A stretch of 64,000 bases of DNA from Periconia sp. R9002 (taxonomy: Eukaryota; Ascomycota; Dothideomycetes; Pleosporales; Periconiaceae), in contig JAMAHW010000011.1 in the NCBI GenBank assembly GCA_023627715.1, forward strand, positions 434,001-498,000. Direction: 5' to 3'. Under the pieces are notes generated by a model. That model was not told the DNA's origin, ran no database searches, and worked only from the letters and a program-made list of their open reading frames with translations. How positions within the stretch are numbered: the stretch's first letter is position 1; each line of letters opens with the position of its first letter. Below, in pieces: positions 44,375 to 56,300 of this stretch. Made by a program: the position numbers and the translations under genes.

Positions 44375-46031
44375 ATGGATTCCAACACACTCAACACCAC
44401 GCTCTGCCGCCTGTACCTCATTGCCGCCGTCGGCTTGGCCTACGCCGTCTTCAGCCGCCTGCGTGAGTACTGGCGTCTGCGGAAGTTCAAGGGTCCTTGG
44501 TCCACGGGCTGGTCGTGGCTCTGGCACTCCCGCGCCGTGCTCTCCGGCGACGCGCACCTGTGGTATGGAGACGCCACGGACAAGTATGGTATGGGCGCGC
44601 GGCGTCCCGGGTTTTTCAACTGTTGACGTTGACAGGCCCCATTGTGCGTGTGTCGCCAAACCATCTGATCACGTCGTCGCCCGAGGCGTGGGCGCACATT
44701 TGTGGGGTACGCTCCCCCTACAAGCGGGCTGAGTGGTACTACCACGTTGCGCGCTTTGAGCCGGGCAAGGACAACGTGTTTACCGAGTGTGACAACGACA
44801 AGCACGATGCTCGGCGGAAGCACATGGCGCCTGGGGTAAACTTGTCCTCGTCTGTTTTGGTTCCCCCCCGCTGACCGCCTACTGACAGTACTCGGGCAAA
44901 GAAAACTCTGGCTTGGAACTGACCATTGATACCCATGTCCAAGAGCTCATCCATCTCATCCGCTCCAAATACGCCTCCCCTGCAGCCTCGGCCAAGGCAG
45001 GCACCCCTATGGACATGGCCAGCAAGATCCAATTCCTCACCTTGGATGTCATCAGCGACGTGGGCTTGGGCACACCGTTTGGCCACCTCAAGGCCGACCA
45101 AGACGTTAACGACTACCTCAAGGCTACTGAAGAGGGCCTCCATATCGCGAACATTTCATTCGGTCTCGGAACCTTATGGCTCCGAGACCTCCCCATCATT
45201 GGCCCCGCCCTCAGCCCATCGGAGAAGGATCCGTCCGGCTTCGGCAGGATGATGGCTGAGGCGCGCAAAGTCGTGGATAATCGCAAGTCCAAGTCCACCC
45301 AGGAGAAGTCCGACATGCTGGCCTCGTTCATCCGACATGGCATATCTGGCGAGGACTTGTTCCAGGAGGTCTTCGAGCAGATTCTCGCAGGGTCCGATAC
45401 CACGGCTGCCTCGATCCGCATCATCATGCTCTTCGTCATAAGCCATCCACGTGTGTACGCAAAGCTGCAGGCTGAGATTGACGGCGCCGTCAAAGCTGGC
45501 ATCGCCCCTGCGACTCCAGGTATCATCCCTGATGCAGAGGCCCGTCGCCTGCCCTACCTCAACGCCATCATCCACGAAGGCTTGCGCGTGCACCCGCCAG
45601 TAGTCAACCTCTTCTCCCGCGTTGCCCCCAAAAACGGCGACGTCCTCAAGATTGACGGCGAAGACTACTTCATCCCCGGCGGCACCATGGTGGGCTACTC
45701 GGCCTGGGGCATGCACCGGAACAACAAGTCGCTCTACGGCGAAGACGCCCAAGTCTTCCGCCCGGAGCGCTGGTTCGTCGACGAGGCCAATCCCCAAGAA
45801 AAGGAGCGTCTGGCACAGATGTACCGCGTCAACGACATGATTTTCGGACATGGTCGTTGGAAGTGCCTGGGCAAGGTCGTGGCCGAAATCGAGCTCTACA
45901 AGACTATCTTCGAGCTGCTGCGCAACTTTGATTTTGCCCTGGCCAACCCGCACGAGCCCTGGGATATCTACAATTCCATAGGTCTCTTCGAGATCAAGAA
46001 CATGTGGGTCAATATTAACGAGCGAGCGTGA
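44375..46031 (+). CDS. Cytochrome P450, pisatin-demethylase-like type
   Basis: Exons 44375-44588, 44636-44835, 44889-46031 (introns 47 and 53 nt, in phase), 518 aa. Order: N-terminal anchor (LYLIAAVGLAYAVF), a KFKGPWSTGWSWLWH hinge in place of a Pro-rich one, GPIVRVSPNHLI, the I-helix AGSDTTAAS, ExxR in HEGLR, RPERW, and the heme loop FGHGRWKCLGK. The KFKGP and heme-loop wording resemble fungal P450s annotated as pisatin demethylase-like (benzoate/phenolic or secondary metabolism). Substrate is unknown. It stands alone among accessory genes, with no synthase or transferase beside it. It shows no closer kinship to the P450 at the left end. Confidence 0.92.
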
Positions 46032-46310
46032 CGGTCCTGCACGTAGAGGTGTATCATGGTAACGACTTTCCTCATTGTGGTCCGGAGTTTTGATGACAGA
46101 CACAGGCATATACATTCATGGAGCTACGTAACCCGCAATTACATATACAATTTGTGACTACTCTCCTCTTCTCTGTGAATTGAATTTGATCTTGACAGAG
46201 TATCGCTACCCTAGGTATTAATATAGGTAGAGGGGGGAAGGGGGGGTAATACTAGGTAACGTTCTTAGCTAGGATAGGTATTATTAAAGTTTTAAAGTGT
46301 CTTCTTTTTA

Positions 46311-46368
46311 TTCAAGGGTCTTCTTCTTCGCAATTGACTGGTGAATTCAGTCACGGTATCAACACTGG
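46311..46368 (+). repeat. Dispersed AT-rich repeat, copy B
   Basis: Aligns with 33695-33747 over GTCTTCTTCTTCG and the following CAGTYACGGTAT block. Differences are mostly transitions. Confidence 0.55.
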
Positions 46369-46430
46369 TTTGAAATCTCATGGTAACGTCCGTGGCTGGG
46401 ACGTGCACACAGGTAACTCTCGGTCACGTG

Positions 46431-46468
46431 ATTGAGTCAATTAGTGTAATTAGTTATAGTATTTACAC
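46431..46468 (+). repeat. Dispersed AT-rich repeat, copy C (partial)
   Basis: Carries only the second half of the unit (AATTAGTGTAATTAGTTATAG and following bases), more AT-rich than copies A and B. Confidence 0.4.
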
Positions 46469-46678
46469 TAATTTAGATTTTAAATTTTTTCGCTAAAAAT
46501 AAAACCCTTTTATCCTTCTAGTAATTATAAAAGCTTAAAGCTTAGGGGGGAGGGAGGGGCGCATGCTTCGGTCACCGGTAGCCAGTCGTTGTCAAGCACA
46601 GAACACCTATCAATCCTAGTAACATCCCATGCAGACACATTGAGATCACCCCAATTCCAGCTTACTGATCTTGCTCCA

Positions 46679-49030
46679 CTAGCAAATGTTGAACACCATC
46701 GAATCCTCCAAACCTTTCTTGTACTTCTCAACGCCTTCCCCATCCATGAGTGCTTTCACGTAGCACTCGCCAATCAGCGTCCAATATTGGCGGTCTGAGT
46801 CTGGCCTCATGATGAAAGGAACTGATCCCCCGAAGAGGATGCACAAGTGGTCACCTTCTCTCATAGCCGCTGGACCCAGACCCAAACTTCCATCTTCGGT
46901 GAAGAACAGTCGGCGGCCACTGCAAGCATTCTGCGACGCTTCCGCGAAACGCCATGCTTCTCCGCGGTCGGTTGGAGGGTGGAAACCTTGGATGAGCAAA
47001 TGAGCTTCTTCGTCATTGTTCTCTTCGGTATTCTTCAAGTCATCAGTTTCAGTTGCAGCGGTACTTTGCTGCTCGAAGCGGGGGTAAAATTTGAAGTCTT
47101 GCTGGTTGTTTCTTGTGCTAGATATAGGCGAGTGTGGCCGTAAAGTCTGCTCAGAGAACCTCGCAGCGATGTCGTCCTGTTGGGCATTATCATCCGAGGT
47201 ATTGGGCTCAGATTTAGTGGTGTTTTCTTCTGGTAGAAGAGATGACTCGGGTCTGAAAAGATTCAATCTTGAGAATACCCATGAGATAAAGTCTGCAACG
47301 TGTGCTTCCTCGTCGGTGATCAAAAGTCCATGCCTATCTTTCCCGGCTGTTAAAGTGTAGGAAAGACGACTTTTATCTTCTGAAACCTGGAGCACAGTTT
47401 GCAAGCGTTGGTTGCTCCCCTTCAAGGCGCCATTAGATGCGGATGGCGTTTTGATCGATCGAAAATCGACTTCCTTCATAAGAGCGAAAACTGATACCAC
47501 TTTTCCAACATTCAAACCCCGAACACCTAGAATGTCGCACTCTCCATCCTTAGACCGCTCCATTGGAATTCCTCCATCCGCTTTGTGATGCTGTGTTTGA
47601 TCACTACTGACTAGTGACTGGGTGAAGACTGCTGTATTCCACATTGGCACCCAAGATGCTTGAGAAGAGCTAACTTCGAGGCCGTGCTGAACGCTTGAGA
47701 GCAAAGAGAGATTACCCTCAGCTTCAATGATCTTCAAAGCTACTGCTTTGTAGACACCTTGGACATCCAAGTCATAATCTGGTTCAATGAATGGATTGCC
47801 GTCCCCGTTCGAATTGGATGATGGTAGTCCTAAGAGCCCGTAAACACGATCCCGAGGGTCAGAAGCCTGGTACTGTTGCGTCATAGTGAGAAGCCGTAGG
47901 AAGCTCAATGATACCGGCTCGAAGACTAAGTTCGAGGCATTGGATATCCGGTACATAAAGTAAGCATTGAATACGCCTGGCATACGAAAATGTTCAAAGA
48001 TTTTAGAGCCACGATACCGAATGTAGGCTGCCGCAACTCCTACGCATTCCCAAGGAATCTGACAGTCGCCCCATATCAAAGACGCTGTCGCAGATAAAGC
48101 AATCTCTTGTATAACCCAGACTCTCCAAAACCAATCTAAACCGAAAAGCTTCTGGAGCGATATCCATCTCTGAGAGTCTACCTTAGGCAATTCTTCTGGT
48201 AAAGGAACAGTTGTAAGGTTGCCGAATGAGGTAAAAGCGGCACTTGTAGACTTGGTATAGTGATTGACCACTTCACAAACAAGGCCGAAAGCTGCGGTCG
48301 ATCTCGCGCCGTTTCCTTCATCATCATTGCCTAACCAGACAAGAACGCGCTTTGCTTTCCTGTATATTTGGCTCATAAGCCGAACTTGTGTTGCTTTCTC
48401 ATCATTATCGGATTGATTGATACACAGCTTGTCAACCCAGATCAACCTTGTCCTGTCCTGAAGACGGACCCTCTTTAAAGCATGGAAGAGGTTAGGAGCG
48501 ACATCAAAATCATTATAGTTGACTTTGATCTTGTAGCGGTCTGCTTCTCGACCCCATACGTAGGAAAGTGCTTCGTAAGTGCGTTGATCGTTGATTTTTG
48601 TGACATAAATTCGTGTGACAATTGGTGCATTCCAAGTTCCAGGAAGTATCTCGAGCAGGCGTTTTGAATCCTCGGAAGGTAGGGATTGGTATATGCCAGA
48701 ACCACAATATTGGAGATCAGACAATTGTCTAGATGGGCCCGAAACCATCCATTTACGTAAAGCTTCTTCTATCGCAGGAATGCTGATGGGATGGTTGATT
48801 TGCACTGATTGATCGCCCGCTATGTTTTTTTGAATCGTCAAATTCATTGCGCGTCCACGGTTTGCCGGGTCTGTAACATTTTCGTCATTCTGAGTCTCAA
48901 CCAGTACGAAACCCTCGTCAGAGACATTATAAACACGGCGGCCTGAGTGCTCGACTGTGCTCTTGCGTTCATCTGAGGTCGTCTCTGTATTCCTTTCGCT
49001 CATTTCGTGATGATATGTATAACGTTCCAA
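46679..49030 (-). CDS. HET-domain (heterokaryon incompatibility) protein
   Basis: Single exon, 783 aa. The HET domain starts at about residue 151 with YEALSYVWG and continues through LIWVDKLCINQ (about 196-206), QIYRKAKRVLVWLG and, further on, WFWRVWVIQEIAL; DPRDRVYGLLGL lies near 400. This is the order usual for HET proteins, which act in non-self recognition and cell death after hyphal fusion. The C-terminal half, with a disordered part (about 620-690) and FTEDGSLGLGPAAMREGDHLCILFG, is the common ending of these proteins. A start at 49001 (MSERNTETTS) is possible. No NACHT or repeat partner domain is fused. Neighbours give no further clue. Confidence 0.92.
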   Translation of the reverse strand: MERYTYHHEMSERNTETTSDERKSTVEHSGRRVYNVSDEGFVLVETQNDENVTDPANRGRAMNLTIQKNIAGDQSVQINHPISIPAIEEALRKWMVSGPSRQLSDLQYCGSGIYQSLPSEDSKRLLEILPGTWNAPIVTRIYVTKINDQRTYEALSYVWGREADRYKIKVNYNDFDVAPNLFHALKRVRLQDRTRLIWVDKLCINQSDNDEKATQVRLMSQIYRKAKRVLVWLGNDDEGNGARSTAAFGLVCEVVNHYTKSTSAAFTSFGNLTTVPLPEELPKVDSQRWISLQKLFGLDWFWRVWVIQEIALSATASLIWGDCQIPWECVGVAAAYIRYRGSKIFEHFRMPGVFNAYFMYRISNASNLVFEPVSLSFLRLLTMTQQYQASDPRDRVYGLLGLPSSNSNGDGNPFIEPDYDLDVQGVYKAVALKIIEAEGNLSLLSSVQHGLEVSSSQASWVPMWNTAVFTQSLVSSDQTQHHKADGGIPMERSKDGECDILGVRGLNVGKVVSVFALMKEVDFRSIKTPSASNGALKGSNQRLQTVLQVSEDKSRLSYTLTAGKDRHGLLITDEEAHVADFISWVFSRLNLFRPESSLLPEENTTKSEPNTSDDNAQQDDIAARFSEQTLRPHSPISSTRNNQQDFKFYPRFEQQSTAATETDDLKNTEENNDEEAHLLIQGFHPPTDRGEAWRFAEASQNACSGRRLFFTEDGSLGLGPAAMREGDHLCILFGGSVPFIMRPDSDRQYWTLIGECYVKALMDGEGVEKYKKGLEDSMVFNIC

Positions 49031-50454
49031 GGACCCGAAGAGTCTGTCAGAAGACTACAAGCTTATCGAATTAAGAAAAAATAGAATTCAAGTTTTAATG
49101 GCTTCCCTAAACGAAAAAGTGAGAAGTCTGTAGGATGTTTGGGCATAGTCTGGAGCGATGGCTAGCTGAATTTACCCACGAGGCTGAAACTTTGCGGGGT
49201 TGTTGGGTATCGACAGCGCAGTCATCACTCCACCAAAAATAGAATCTGGTATACGAGAGAACTGAGGGACTCTTTCAAAGAAAGCAAACAACGAATCCGA
49301 CAGCAAAGGAGCAGAACTATCTCAGATGCTATGTTTTCTCTTCATCGCATTGACCTTACGCATGATCAATAATGATGGCGGAAGTGGATGTGAGCACATA
49401 AACATTGATGTCGAACAGCTGTGATCACGTGTCTACTCCCTTGACGTCTTGTAGACATGTCACCAACTTTGGAATGTTACACAACACCATTTAAATGCTT
49501 GATCGAGCAATCTCCTGCTAATCTACGGTGAATTAATCGAAAATTGAGCGAAATGCGAGATTGTCGAATTGTTGCCGATGAATACGATCTGGTGTCCCCG
49601 AAAGAGGCAACGTCCTTCAATGAGTGCTTGATGGTTCGAAAATCTTTACGATGAAGGACGCAGGTAATGTTAAGGTTATCTCGTATTTGTGCCAAAGTAA
49701 AAAGAATCTACGATAATATCATCACATAGTAATTACCCATCATACCGAGGGGTTTCCCACATTGTAAATACCGTGGGGTAGTGTATACGACGGGGTTGCC
49801 TCTTTCTGTGTAACCGCACCTTTACCTGCGCCCTGCAGTCTAGTAAGCAGCAGACATCGATCTCAGCTTGTGCCCATGAGCGATCTACTTCGTCAAGCAC
49901 AAATTGCATCTTAGTAAGTTTGACCGGCTTTGAAACAACGAATTCGCCCTGTCTAGTAAGCTTATCGAGGCATCGATTAACGCAGCCACAAATTATTGTT
50001 ACGAATAGAGTATTCGCTACGCATGCATGAGCATACGGACACGAAAGCATGAACGAAAAACATACACCTACTCTCGCTCTTAGGAAACCGAGAATTGCGA
50101 GGAAAGGAAGCTCCTCGGCAGAAAGACTTGGCAAGATTGAACTATTGGCTACGGTTGGATACGGTTTGCTGATCCCTAACTGCGATTTTACGCGTTGCGC
50201 ATCCCCGAAGCCCAGGTGTTGCCTCGCCTGTACATTGGGTTTTACTGTGGCTTCACCCGCCACTCGGCGCATTTATCGACCCTTGGCTATGGCCCCCATC
50301 TTATACCATGTTTCCGGTCAACGCGATCAGATCGATAGGATATATACATCACCTTCCGAATGGGCTAGGCCTCTTGACTTGAGACTGCATGTGATTTTGA
50401 AAAACCTAAACCCATTACATTCATTTTCGAGATACCAAAAAGCTGGGAGCTACC
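49031..50454. other. Gene-free stretch
   Basis: About 1.4 kb between two divergent genes. A 179-codon open frame on the minus strand (49733-50272) has no family features and I do not call it. No RNA gene recognised. Confidence 0.45.
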
Positions 50455-51657
50455 ATGACCACATATACTGAGCCCCCAGCAAAGGCGGGGGGCGGCATCG
50501 CGATATCTTCTGTCAGCTTTGGCCTGGTTATAATTACTCTGGCTTTGAGACTCTGGGCTCGGTTTCAAATCATCAGGTCACCTTGGTGGGACGACCTCAC
50601 GGCTGTAATTGCTACTGTAAGAAGATCCCTCCTAGTACTCGCCAGTTATTATTCAATGAGCAAGAAATTTACGCTGATGCATCGCAGTGCTGTTCCCTGA
50701 TTGCACTCGTCCTCAACTTGCTCTTCCGTGGGTGGGGTGGAGACCGCCATTTCGAATACCTCAACGAATTACAGCGTGCCAATTCGCCAGGATTTTTAAA
50801 TGTTGCCATGACGCCATTCCTATTTTGCATCGCACTTACCAAGATATCGATCGCTTTTATGGTCATTCGTTTGACGTCTCAGAAATGGATGAAACGCTGC
50901 ATGTATGCGCTGATAGCGTCGTTGGTGATCGTGAACGGCACATGCATCATTCTCCTGTTTGCCTATTGTCCCGGGACTCATGCCGTTTGGGTTTTCTTTG
51001 TTCACTCAAAGTGTCGTCCCGCAAAAGTGTTGCGCATCACCTCACACGTTCAAGCATGTAAGCTTTCCTATGTAATTGTATTAGGAGACTCCACTGAACT
51101 TATCCTACAGTATGGACCGTTATCACCGATCTTATTTGCACATTTACTCCTCTTCTCATGGTCTGGAAGCTTCAAATGGATCTCCCTAAGAAAATCTCAA
51201 TAACTGTGTTGATTGGGTTCGGTCTGGCGTAAGTAGTCGGTCTGGTATTCAAATGCTATGTGCTGATCAACAGATAGGACCACCGCTTGCTCTATCGGTA
51301 GGATTGTAGAGTATAGCAAGGTCGATTTCCAAAACTTTTCATGTAAGTTGTACATTTCTGGTACGCCACGAACAAGGCATGAACCTCTTCTAACAGCAAG
51401 AAGGGCCTAGTCTCACACTTGGCATTTGGACGACGCTTGAGCAAAATATCGGTCTCATCGCTGCAAACCTACCCCCATTGGGGGCGTTCTCGAGACTCGT
51501 GTATGATAGGATACTCGCTTCGCGCTCTGGAAGGTCGATATCTGCGAGGCTATCCAACAGTCATGTCCCCACAATTGGTGCTTCAAGACCAAGGCGATCA
51601 AAAGATTCAGACTTTGAGCTTATAATACGCACGGAGAATCCTGGCGACTTCAGCTGA
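50455..51657 (+). CDS. Fungal rhodopsin-like 7TM membrane protein
   Basis: Five exons: 50455-50616, 50688-51057, 51111-51228, 51278-51342, 51404-51657, all in phase, 322 aa. Family landmarks of the PF20684 type: helix 1 ending in LWARFQ; WWDDLTAV at helix 2; FLFCIALTKISIAFMVIRL; CIILLFAYCPGTHAVW; WTVITDLICTFTPLLMVWKLQMDLPKK; IGRIVEYSK; and LEQNIGLIAANLPPLGAFSR before a cytosolic Ser/Arg tail. Seven hydrophobic segments can be counted. The family sits in the plasma membrane and has no settled function; it is not a retinal-binding rhodopsin, as no helix-7 Lys motif is apparent. The acceptor of the last intron (51403) is the only one that keeps frame. The gene is a full-length relative of the partial gene at the left edge. 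Confidence 0.85.
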
Positions 51658-52959
51658 AAATTTACATATGCATTTCCAGCACACAAAAACCAATAGAGGG
51701 ACAACGAGAACGAGGTCATTAGAAAGGAGTCATTATCGAGCCGTTCTTTTCAATCCATCGATCATCCATCAGAAAAACCTGTTGTTATGGCTTTCAATCA
51801 TCAAAGGCCCAGTTCTCTGCGACAAGTCACAGATAGACTATCCTAACTACAATAATAGATTTAGATATATGTAACTATACGTACTAGTAAGCTCGAGCAT
51901 TTATAATAGCGTAATCGAACTACATCTTCTAATCAACTAGGAAGAAAATCAAACTTCTCAAGCTATATGCATGGGAAGCCTTCATTGGGTACTATATGTA
52001 CCAACCTTCCCAAAAGTAATACACCTGCATATGATTCAACTTGGGCCAATGAAATATATCTTCTTTTTATGTCGATACAATGAATCACTTAGGTCAATCG
52101 TGTACAATAGTAGACAAAACATTTCCATCTAAGATAAGACGTGCCATCGCATACATGTAGTAATGGACCTACTTGTGATATCGATACAAGAGGCAAAAAA
52201 AGCATAAATACGTCCCCGACTTTGATGCTCACATAAGTAAATTCTTGTCGTTAATATAAACCTCATTAACCTAGTCTTCGAGTGAAAAGCCGATACCTGG
52301 CGCTATTTGTACGTATCAAACGTTTCTGAAGAAGAATCACCAAGGCCATCAAATTTAGATCGATTCCCATCGACTTGGGATGAAGTTTAGTGTTTCTTGG
52401 GAGGGCAAATCTCTCTATCGAATAACCTTATACGCGATGTGTAGGGATTGTTCGTGGACTAAGACGGGAGTTTTGTGAAGTAACGAATCACGTGACTATC
52501 TTACAGCCCACCCATTAGAGAGTGATATTAAAGTATAGTCAATCATCACAGAGTATTATACTCTTCGGAGTATCAAAACAAGGAAAAGAAGGAGTTCCAC
52601 AGACACACTATTTAATTAACTCTCAACATGTATACATATGTACTTCCTAATACTTCTTCAGACTAATCTCATCATATAGGCTTCCACCGAGATCTTGAAA
52701 TACTTTGTCGTGTCTTGGGATAACCTTGTATTCAATGGAAAGACCTCAAGTACTCATACCACATTACATCTTCGATCCTCGTGAAAATTTAATAACTTCA
52801 AGAGACCCATTCTCTACGAAATTAAGTATTAGACGTAGGGAGAACTTCCATCTCCAGTCCGCGACGTAAAAGACTACAGGGCTGAGTTTGTAAACGTCAA
52901 GAAGTAGCCAACCCAATTCTCTCAGCAGGCAGATGCTCTGAATCATACATCAGATACGC
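51658..52959. other. Gene-free AT-rich stretch
   Basis: About 1.3 kb, strongly AT-rich, with no open frame that carries features and no recognisable transposon. Confidence 0.5.
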
Positions 52960-53343
52960 TCAGTCTCCTTGCATTTCAAGAAGTCCCAGAAGCTGCTGCA
53001 CCATTTGTTTTTGCCCACGGATGATTTCTTGCTGCGACTCGATCGTCGCCTGCTGGATCCGTATCGTTTCGGCGTCGGCGGCCATGATCTCCTCGTGAAT
53101 GCGCAGGATAGCTGAGTAGCTCGGTATTGATTTCAGTTTCCCGGTTGAGATGACGTTTTGATCATCGATATGGTCGTGAGAACGCAGTGTTTGCGCGTTT
53201 CTTGGTACTTCCGGCACTAGATGTGGTTGCGAGTTGGATACTTGCATTTCCCATGGAAAGAGGGATGCACTTACAGTTAGTTCTCGGGGAAGAGTCCCTT
53301 GATAAGTTTTCATGTTCTCGACTCCGTTGTCGTGGTGTTGCAT
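52960..53343 (-). CDS. Small hypothetical protein with coiled-coil C-terminus
   Basis: A 127-codon open frame from ATG at 53343. The first half is featureless. The last 45 residues (IHEEIMAADAETIRIQQA... to LLGLLEMQGD) have heptad-spaced Ile/Leu/Met and should form a coiled coil. An overlapping frame rich in Arg/Ser/Pro (to 53557) might be a spliced 5' part, but no good intron joins the two. Either a small gene or a remnant of one. Confidence 0.35.
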   Translation of the reverse strand: MQHHDNGVENMKTYQGTLPRELTVSASLFPWEMQVSNSQPHLVPEVPRNAQTLRSHDHIDDQNVISTGKLKSIPSYSAILRIHEEIMAADAETIRIQQATIESQQEIIRGQKQMVQQLLGLLEMQGD

Positions 53344-56300
53344 GGCGCGTAGACCTGTCTTCGTCTGGGCGGGGCTCCACTCTACGGTTGGGACGTGGAG
53401 ACTGGGGGACGCCCCGGCTCATCCATCCCACCTGTATTGAAGCTGCCAGGAAGATATTCACATTGATATTGGTAAATATCGAGGCGAGAAGAACAAGGGT
53501 GCGAACAAATTGCAGGATAACCGCACAGCAGTCCGATATGGACGAAAGGTATACCATGTTGAAGGGAATTTCCAGGGGCGTTATCGGCCACGATGCAAGA
53601 GTTGTAACATGGTTTTCAAGCGTGGAAGACTGGCGGCCAAAATATGGTGAGTAAGGTGCAAAACAAGGAGGTGTGGCTGTATAAAGTGGGTGGGTGGCGG
53701 GTAGGGGAACTAGTGTTCACGCGGTGTGCTCACATGTGCATGTGGTCCCTGGGATGCACATTCTGATTGGCTGGGGGGCGCAACATCTGAACCCTTCACA
53801 CCCTCAACTTGATATTCTCACCACACCATTGCGGCGAAAGTAGTCTTCTGCCAGTGCGTTTCCGGTATGGGAGCACCCGTTACCCCCTGCGAACCGACTA
53901 TTCAGAGTAATCTGGAGCGGAGGGTTTCGGGTAGAAACCGCAGCCAGGCGAGGCTATGCCCTGTTTCTTGCGCCATACGCATCATCTCCTTTATTCCTTT
54001 TGACCTCGCTTGCTACATGTCTTCCAGGCTATGAGTCCTTCTCTTACTGTTAGTCTCTTTTCTCTTTACCGTTTTGCTTACTCTTCACCGCGATCTGCAG
54101 TGGGAGGATTATGTGCCTTCATCGCTGCTCCTGGCTACGGTAGACTTCGTAAAGTCAAAAACACCTCCCACTTCCAACTTTTTGAGTGTAATGTATTCAT
54201 TACATGCAATCTCATGAATCATATTCAGCCAAAAGGCGGTTCTCCTTAGTCTACATATCTGGGTCAACAGTCCACGTCCCTATTTCCCCTTCCACTAGAG
54301 AAGGATGTCTCATCCTGGTACACTCGCAGAGGGTCCGCTAATCCTATTCCGGCCTTGAGGCCTGTAAATTCTAACGTCATGCATGGAACTAAAGTGCATG
54401 CTTCAGGGATTATTGAAAGAGCAGGAGTCGCTCATCATCGCAGTGTATGGGGTAGTTAGGCATCAGTCATCGTCAACGTCTCTGTGTTCAAGTTTTTATT
54501 CATAGATTGAGCTTAAAACTTGGTACTTCTGCTTTGAAGACGTGTGGTAATTATGCTTTCATCAAATTACATCAATACTACTCAATACGATGCCCTCGTC
54601 ATGCAGGACAAGGGGTGAGCCACGGTAGAAAAGTCATGTGGAGTCTTAAGCCACGCTTATTCGTACACCAATCTGGGTTTGTAACTTCACGTCTGTCTAG
54701 AACTGCACTCTTGTTTCTCAGTTTAGTAGTGACTATACGATGAATTTGAGTCTTAGTTCAAACTTTTCACACCGCTAGGACTCATTTTCATAAGAAACAA
54801 ACTAAACTATAACTTCACGATTGCTTCTGATGCATGGCAAATTCTTTCAAAGAGTGAATGACCCCTACAAAGATATGAAGTATACCAAGTAAAAAAATAT
54901 CGTCCTACTTACGAAAACAAAAAAAAACATACAAATTAATCGCAGAGAGCTTGAATCCAGCTATACCCGCACCGAGCACAAAGCGAACTCTTCGCATATC
55001 GTCAGCGGGCTCATCACCTCTCCCGCCGATTGAAATAACAAACATCCGACCTATCGTGTACCACCAGCGCCACCCTTATCATCCAAATACGCGATAAAAG
55101 TCTCGTTAGATATGTACTTTCTTCCCGTTTTAAATTCTCTGCTGCTTCACTCAGACAATTATGATGAATCAAAAGTGAGAACACTTACCTACAGTTCCTA
55201 TAACTCCCCCGGACGGAAGCAGGGGCATGATGCTCCGGTCCATATTTCCACGAGCCTTCTAGGGTAAAAGACGATGTTTTCATCATCACCTTTTCCCTAG
55301 GTCAAGAATTGATGCTCTGGTACCTTTACGCTCATCGGTATTGCCGTGTCGAGTTGAGAAGAATCACCGAGATTTGTCAAATCATATTGCGTGAAAGCAG
55401 TGTTTTCGAGCCTGAGGGGTTGGAATCGTGATGGACTAAATGACCTCGCAGGAAAGACTTATTACGAAGTGTTACTGCATCGTAAAAACCTCACACCAGA
55501 GAATGTCGATTAAAAACGTCAAATGCATAAGTTTACATGCGTCGAACTATGCGTAGTTTTGTTCTACAAGGTAGCAAACTCAAGATAAACATACCCGTGA
55601 TGCATAACTTTTTATTTTATAGCTGTACGACGCGAACACATACATAAAATGCCAGTTGCACCTAACAGGTTTGTATTCGCAAATAATTCGAGTGCAGCCG
55701 TGATCATATTAAAGACAGTGTATCCTTCGATCCGCTGGAATGGATAAGATCTCACGGTGCCATTACAGCTAGGAACACATACGGAAATTTCACGGATAAA
55801 GTTGTGGCGGTCCCGTTTGTGATTTTCAGGAGGTAGCTTGGGTTCGGATAGAATAATTCCTCTAGTTTTACAGAGACGCCCATGGAATGATAGAGAGGTG
55901 TTTATCTCTAACGTTACCGTTAATGCGAAGATTCTGAGGATTATGAATGAAAAAATTAGGGGCAAAACGATGGACTTGTACATTTCAGAGCCTAACAACC
56001 AATTATGTGAGACCACTGAGGGACTTTTATTCTGTACCGTTACTGGCAGTATAAGTAGCGCTAAAGAGGTCAACATTCAATTGTGCGCTTGTAACTGGAG
56101 TATTGAAATAGGTGGCAGCCAAAATCTCTTTCAAATGCAGGTGTAATGCGTGGTATCACTAAAAGCACGTGAATGTTGAAGGATTGATTGATGTAAGTCA
56201 ACAGTAGCTCAAGACTATGTACACACGTTAGTATTGATTACGCAGCATGCACCCACCCATTATCTCTCGAGTTGATCACGCCCTAATTATCTATCTCTAT

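Larger units (their letters stand above)
46032..46678. other. Gene-free, AT-rich stretch with repeats
   Basis: About 650 bp between convergent genes, carrying G-rich low complexity near 46230 and two copies of the dispersed repeat (46311-46368 and 46431-46468). Confidence 0.5.

Noticed and set aside
49733..50272. Minus-strand 179-codon frame
   Set aside because: No homologous motif, no promoter or splice support, overlaps the promoter of the 7TM gene.
55612..56076. Minus-strand 154-codon frame with a hydrophobic segment
   Set aside because: No family resemblance and an AT-rich setting; may be decayed sequence.
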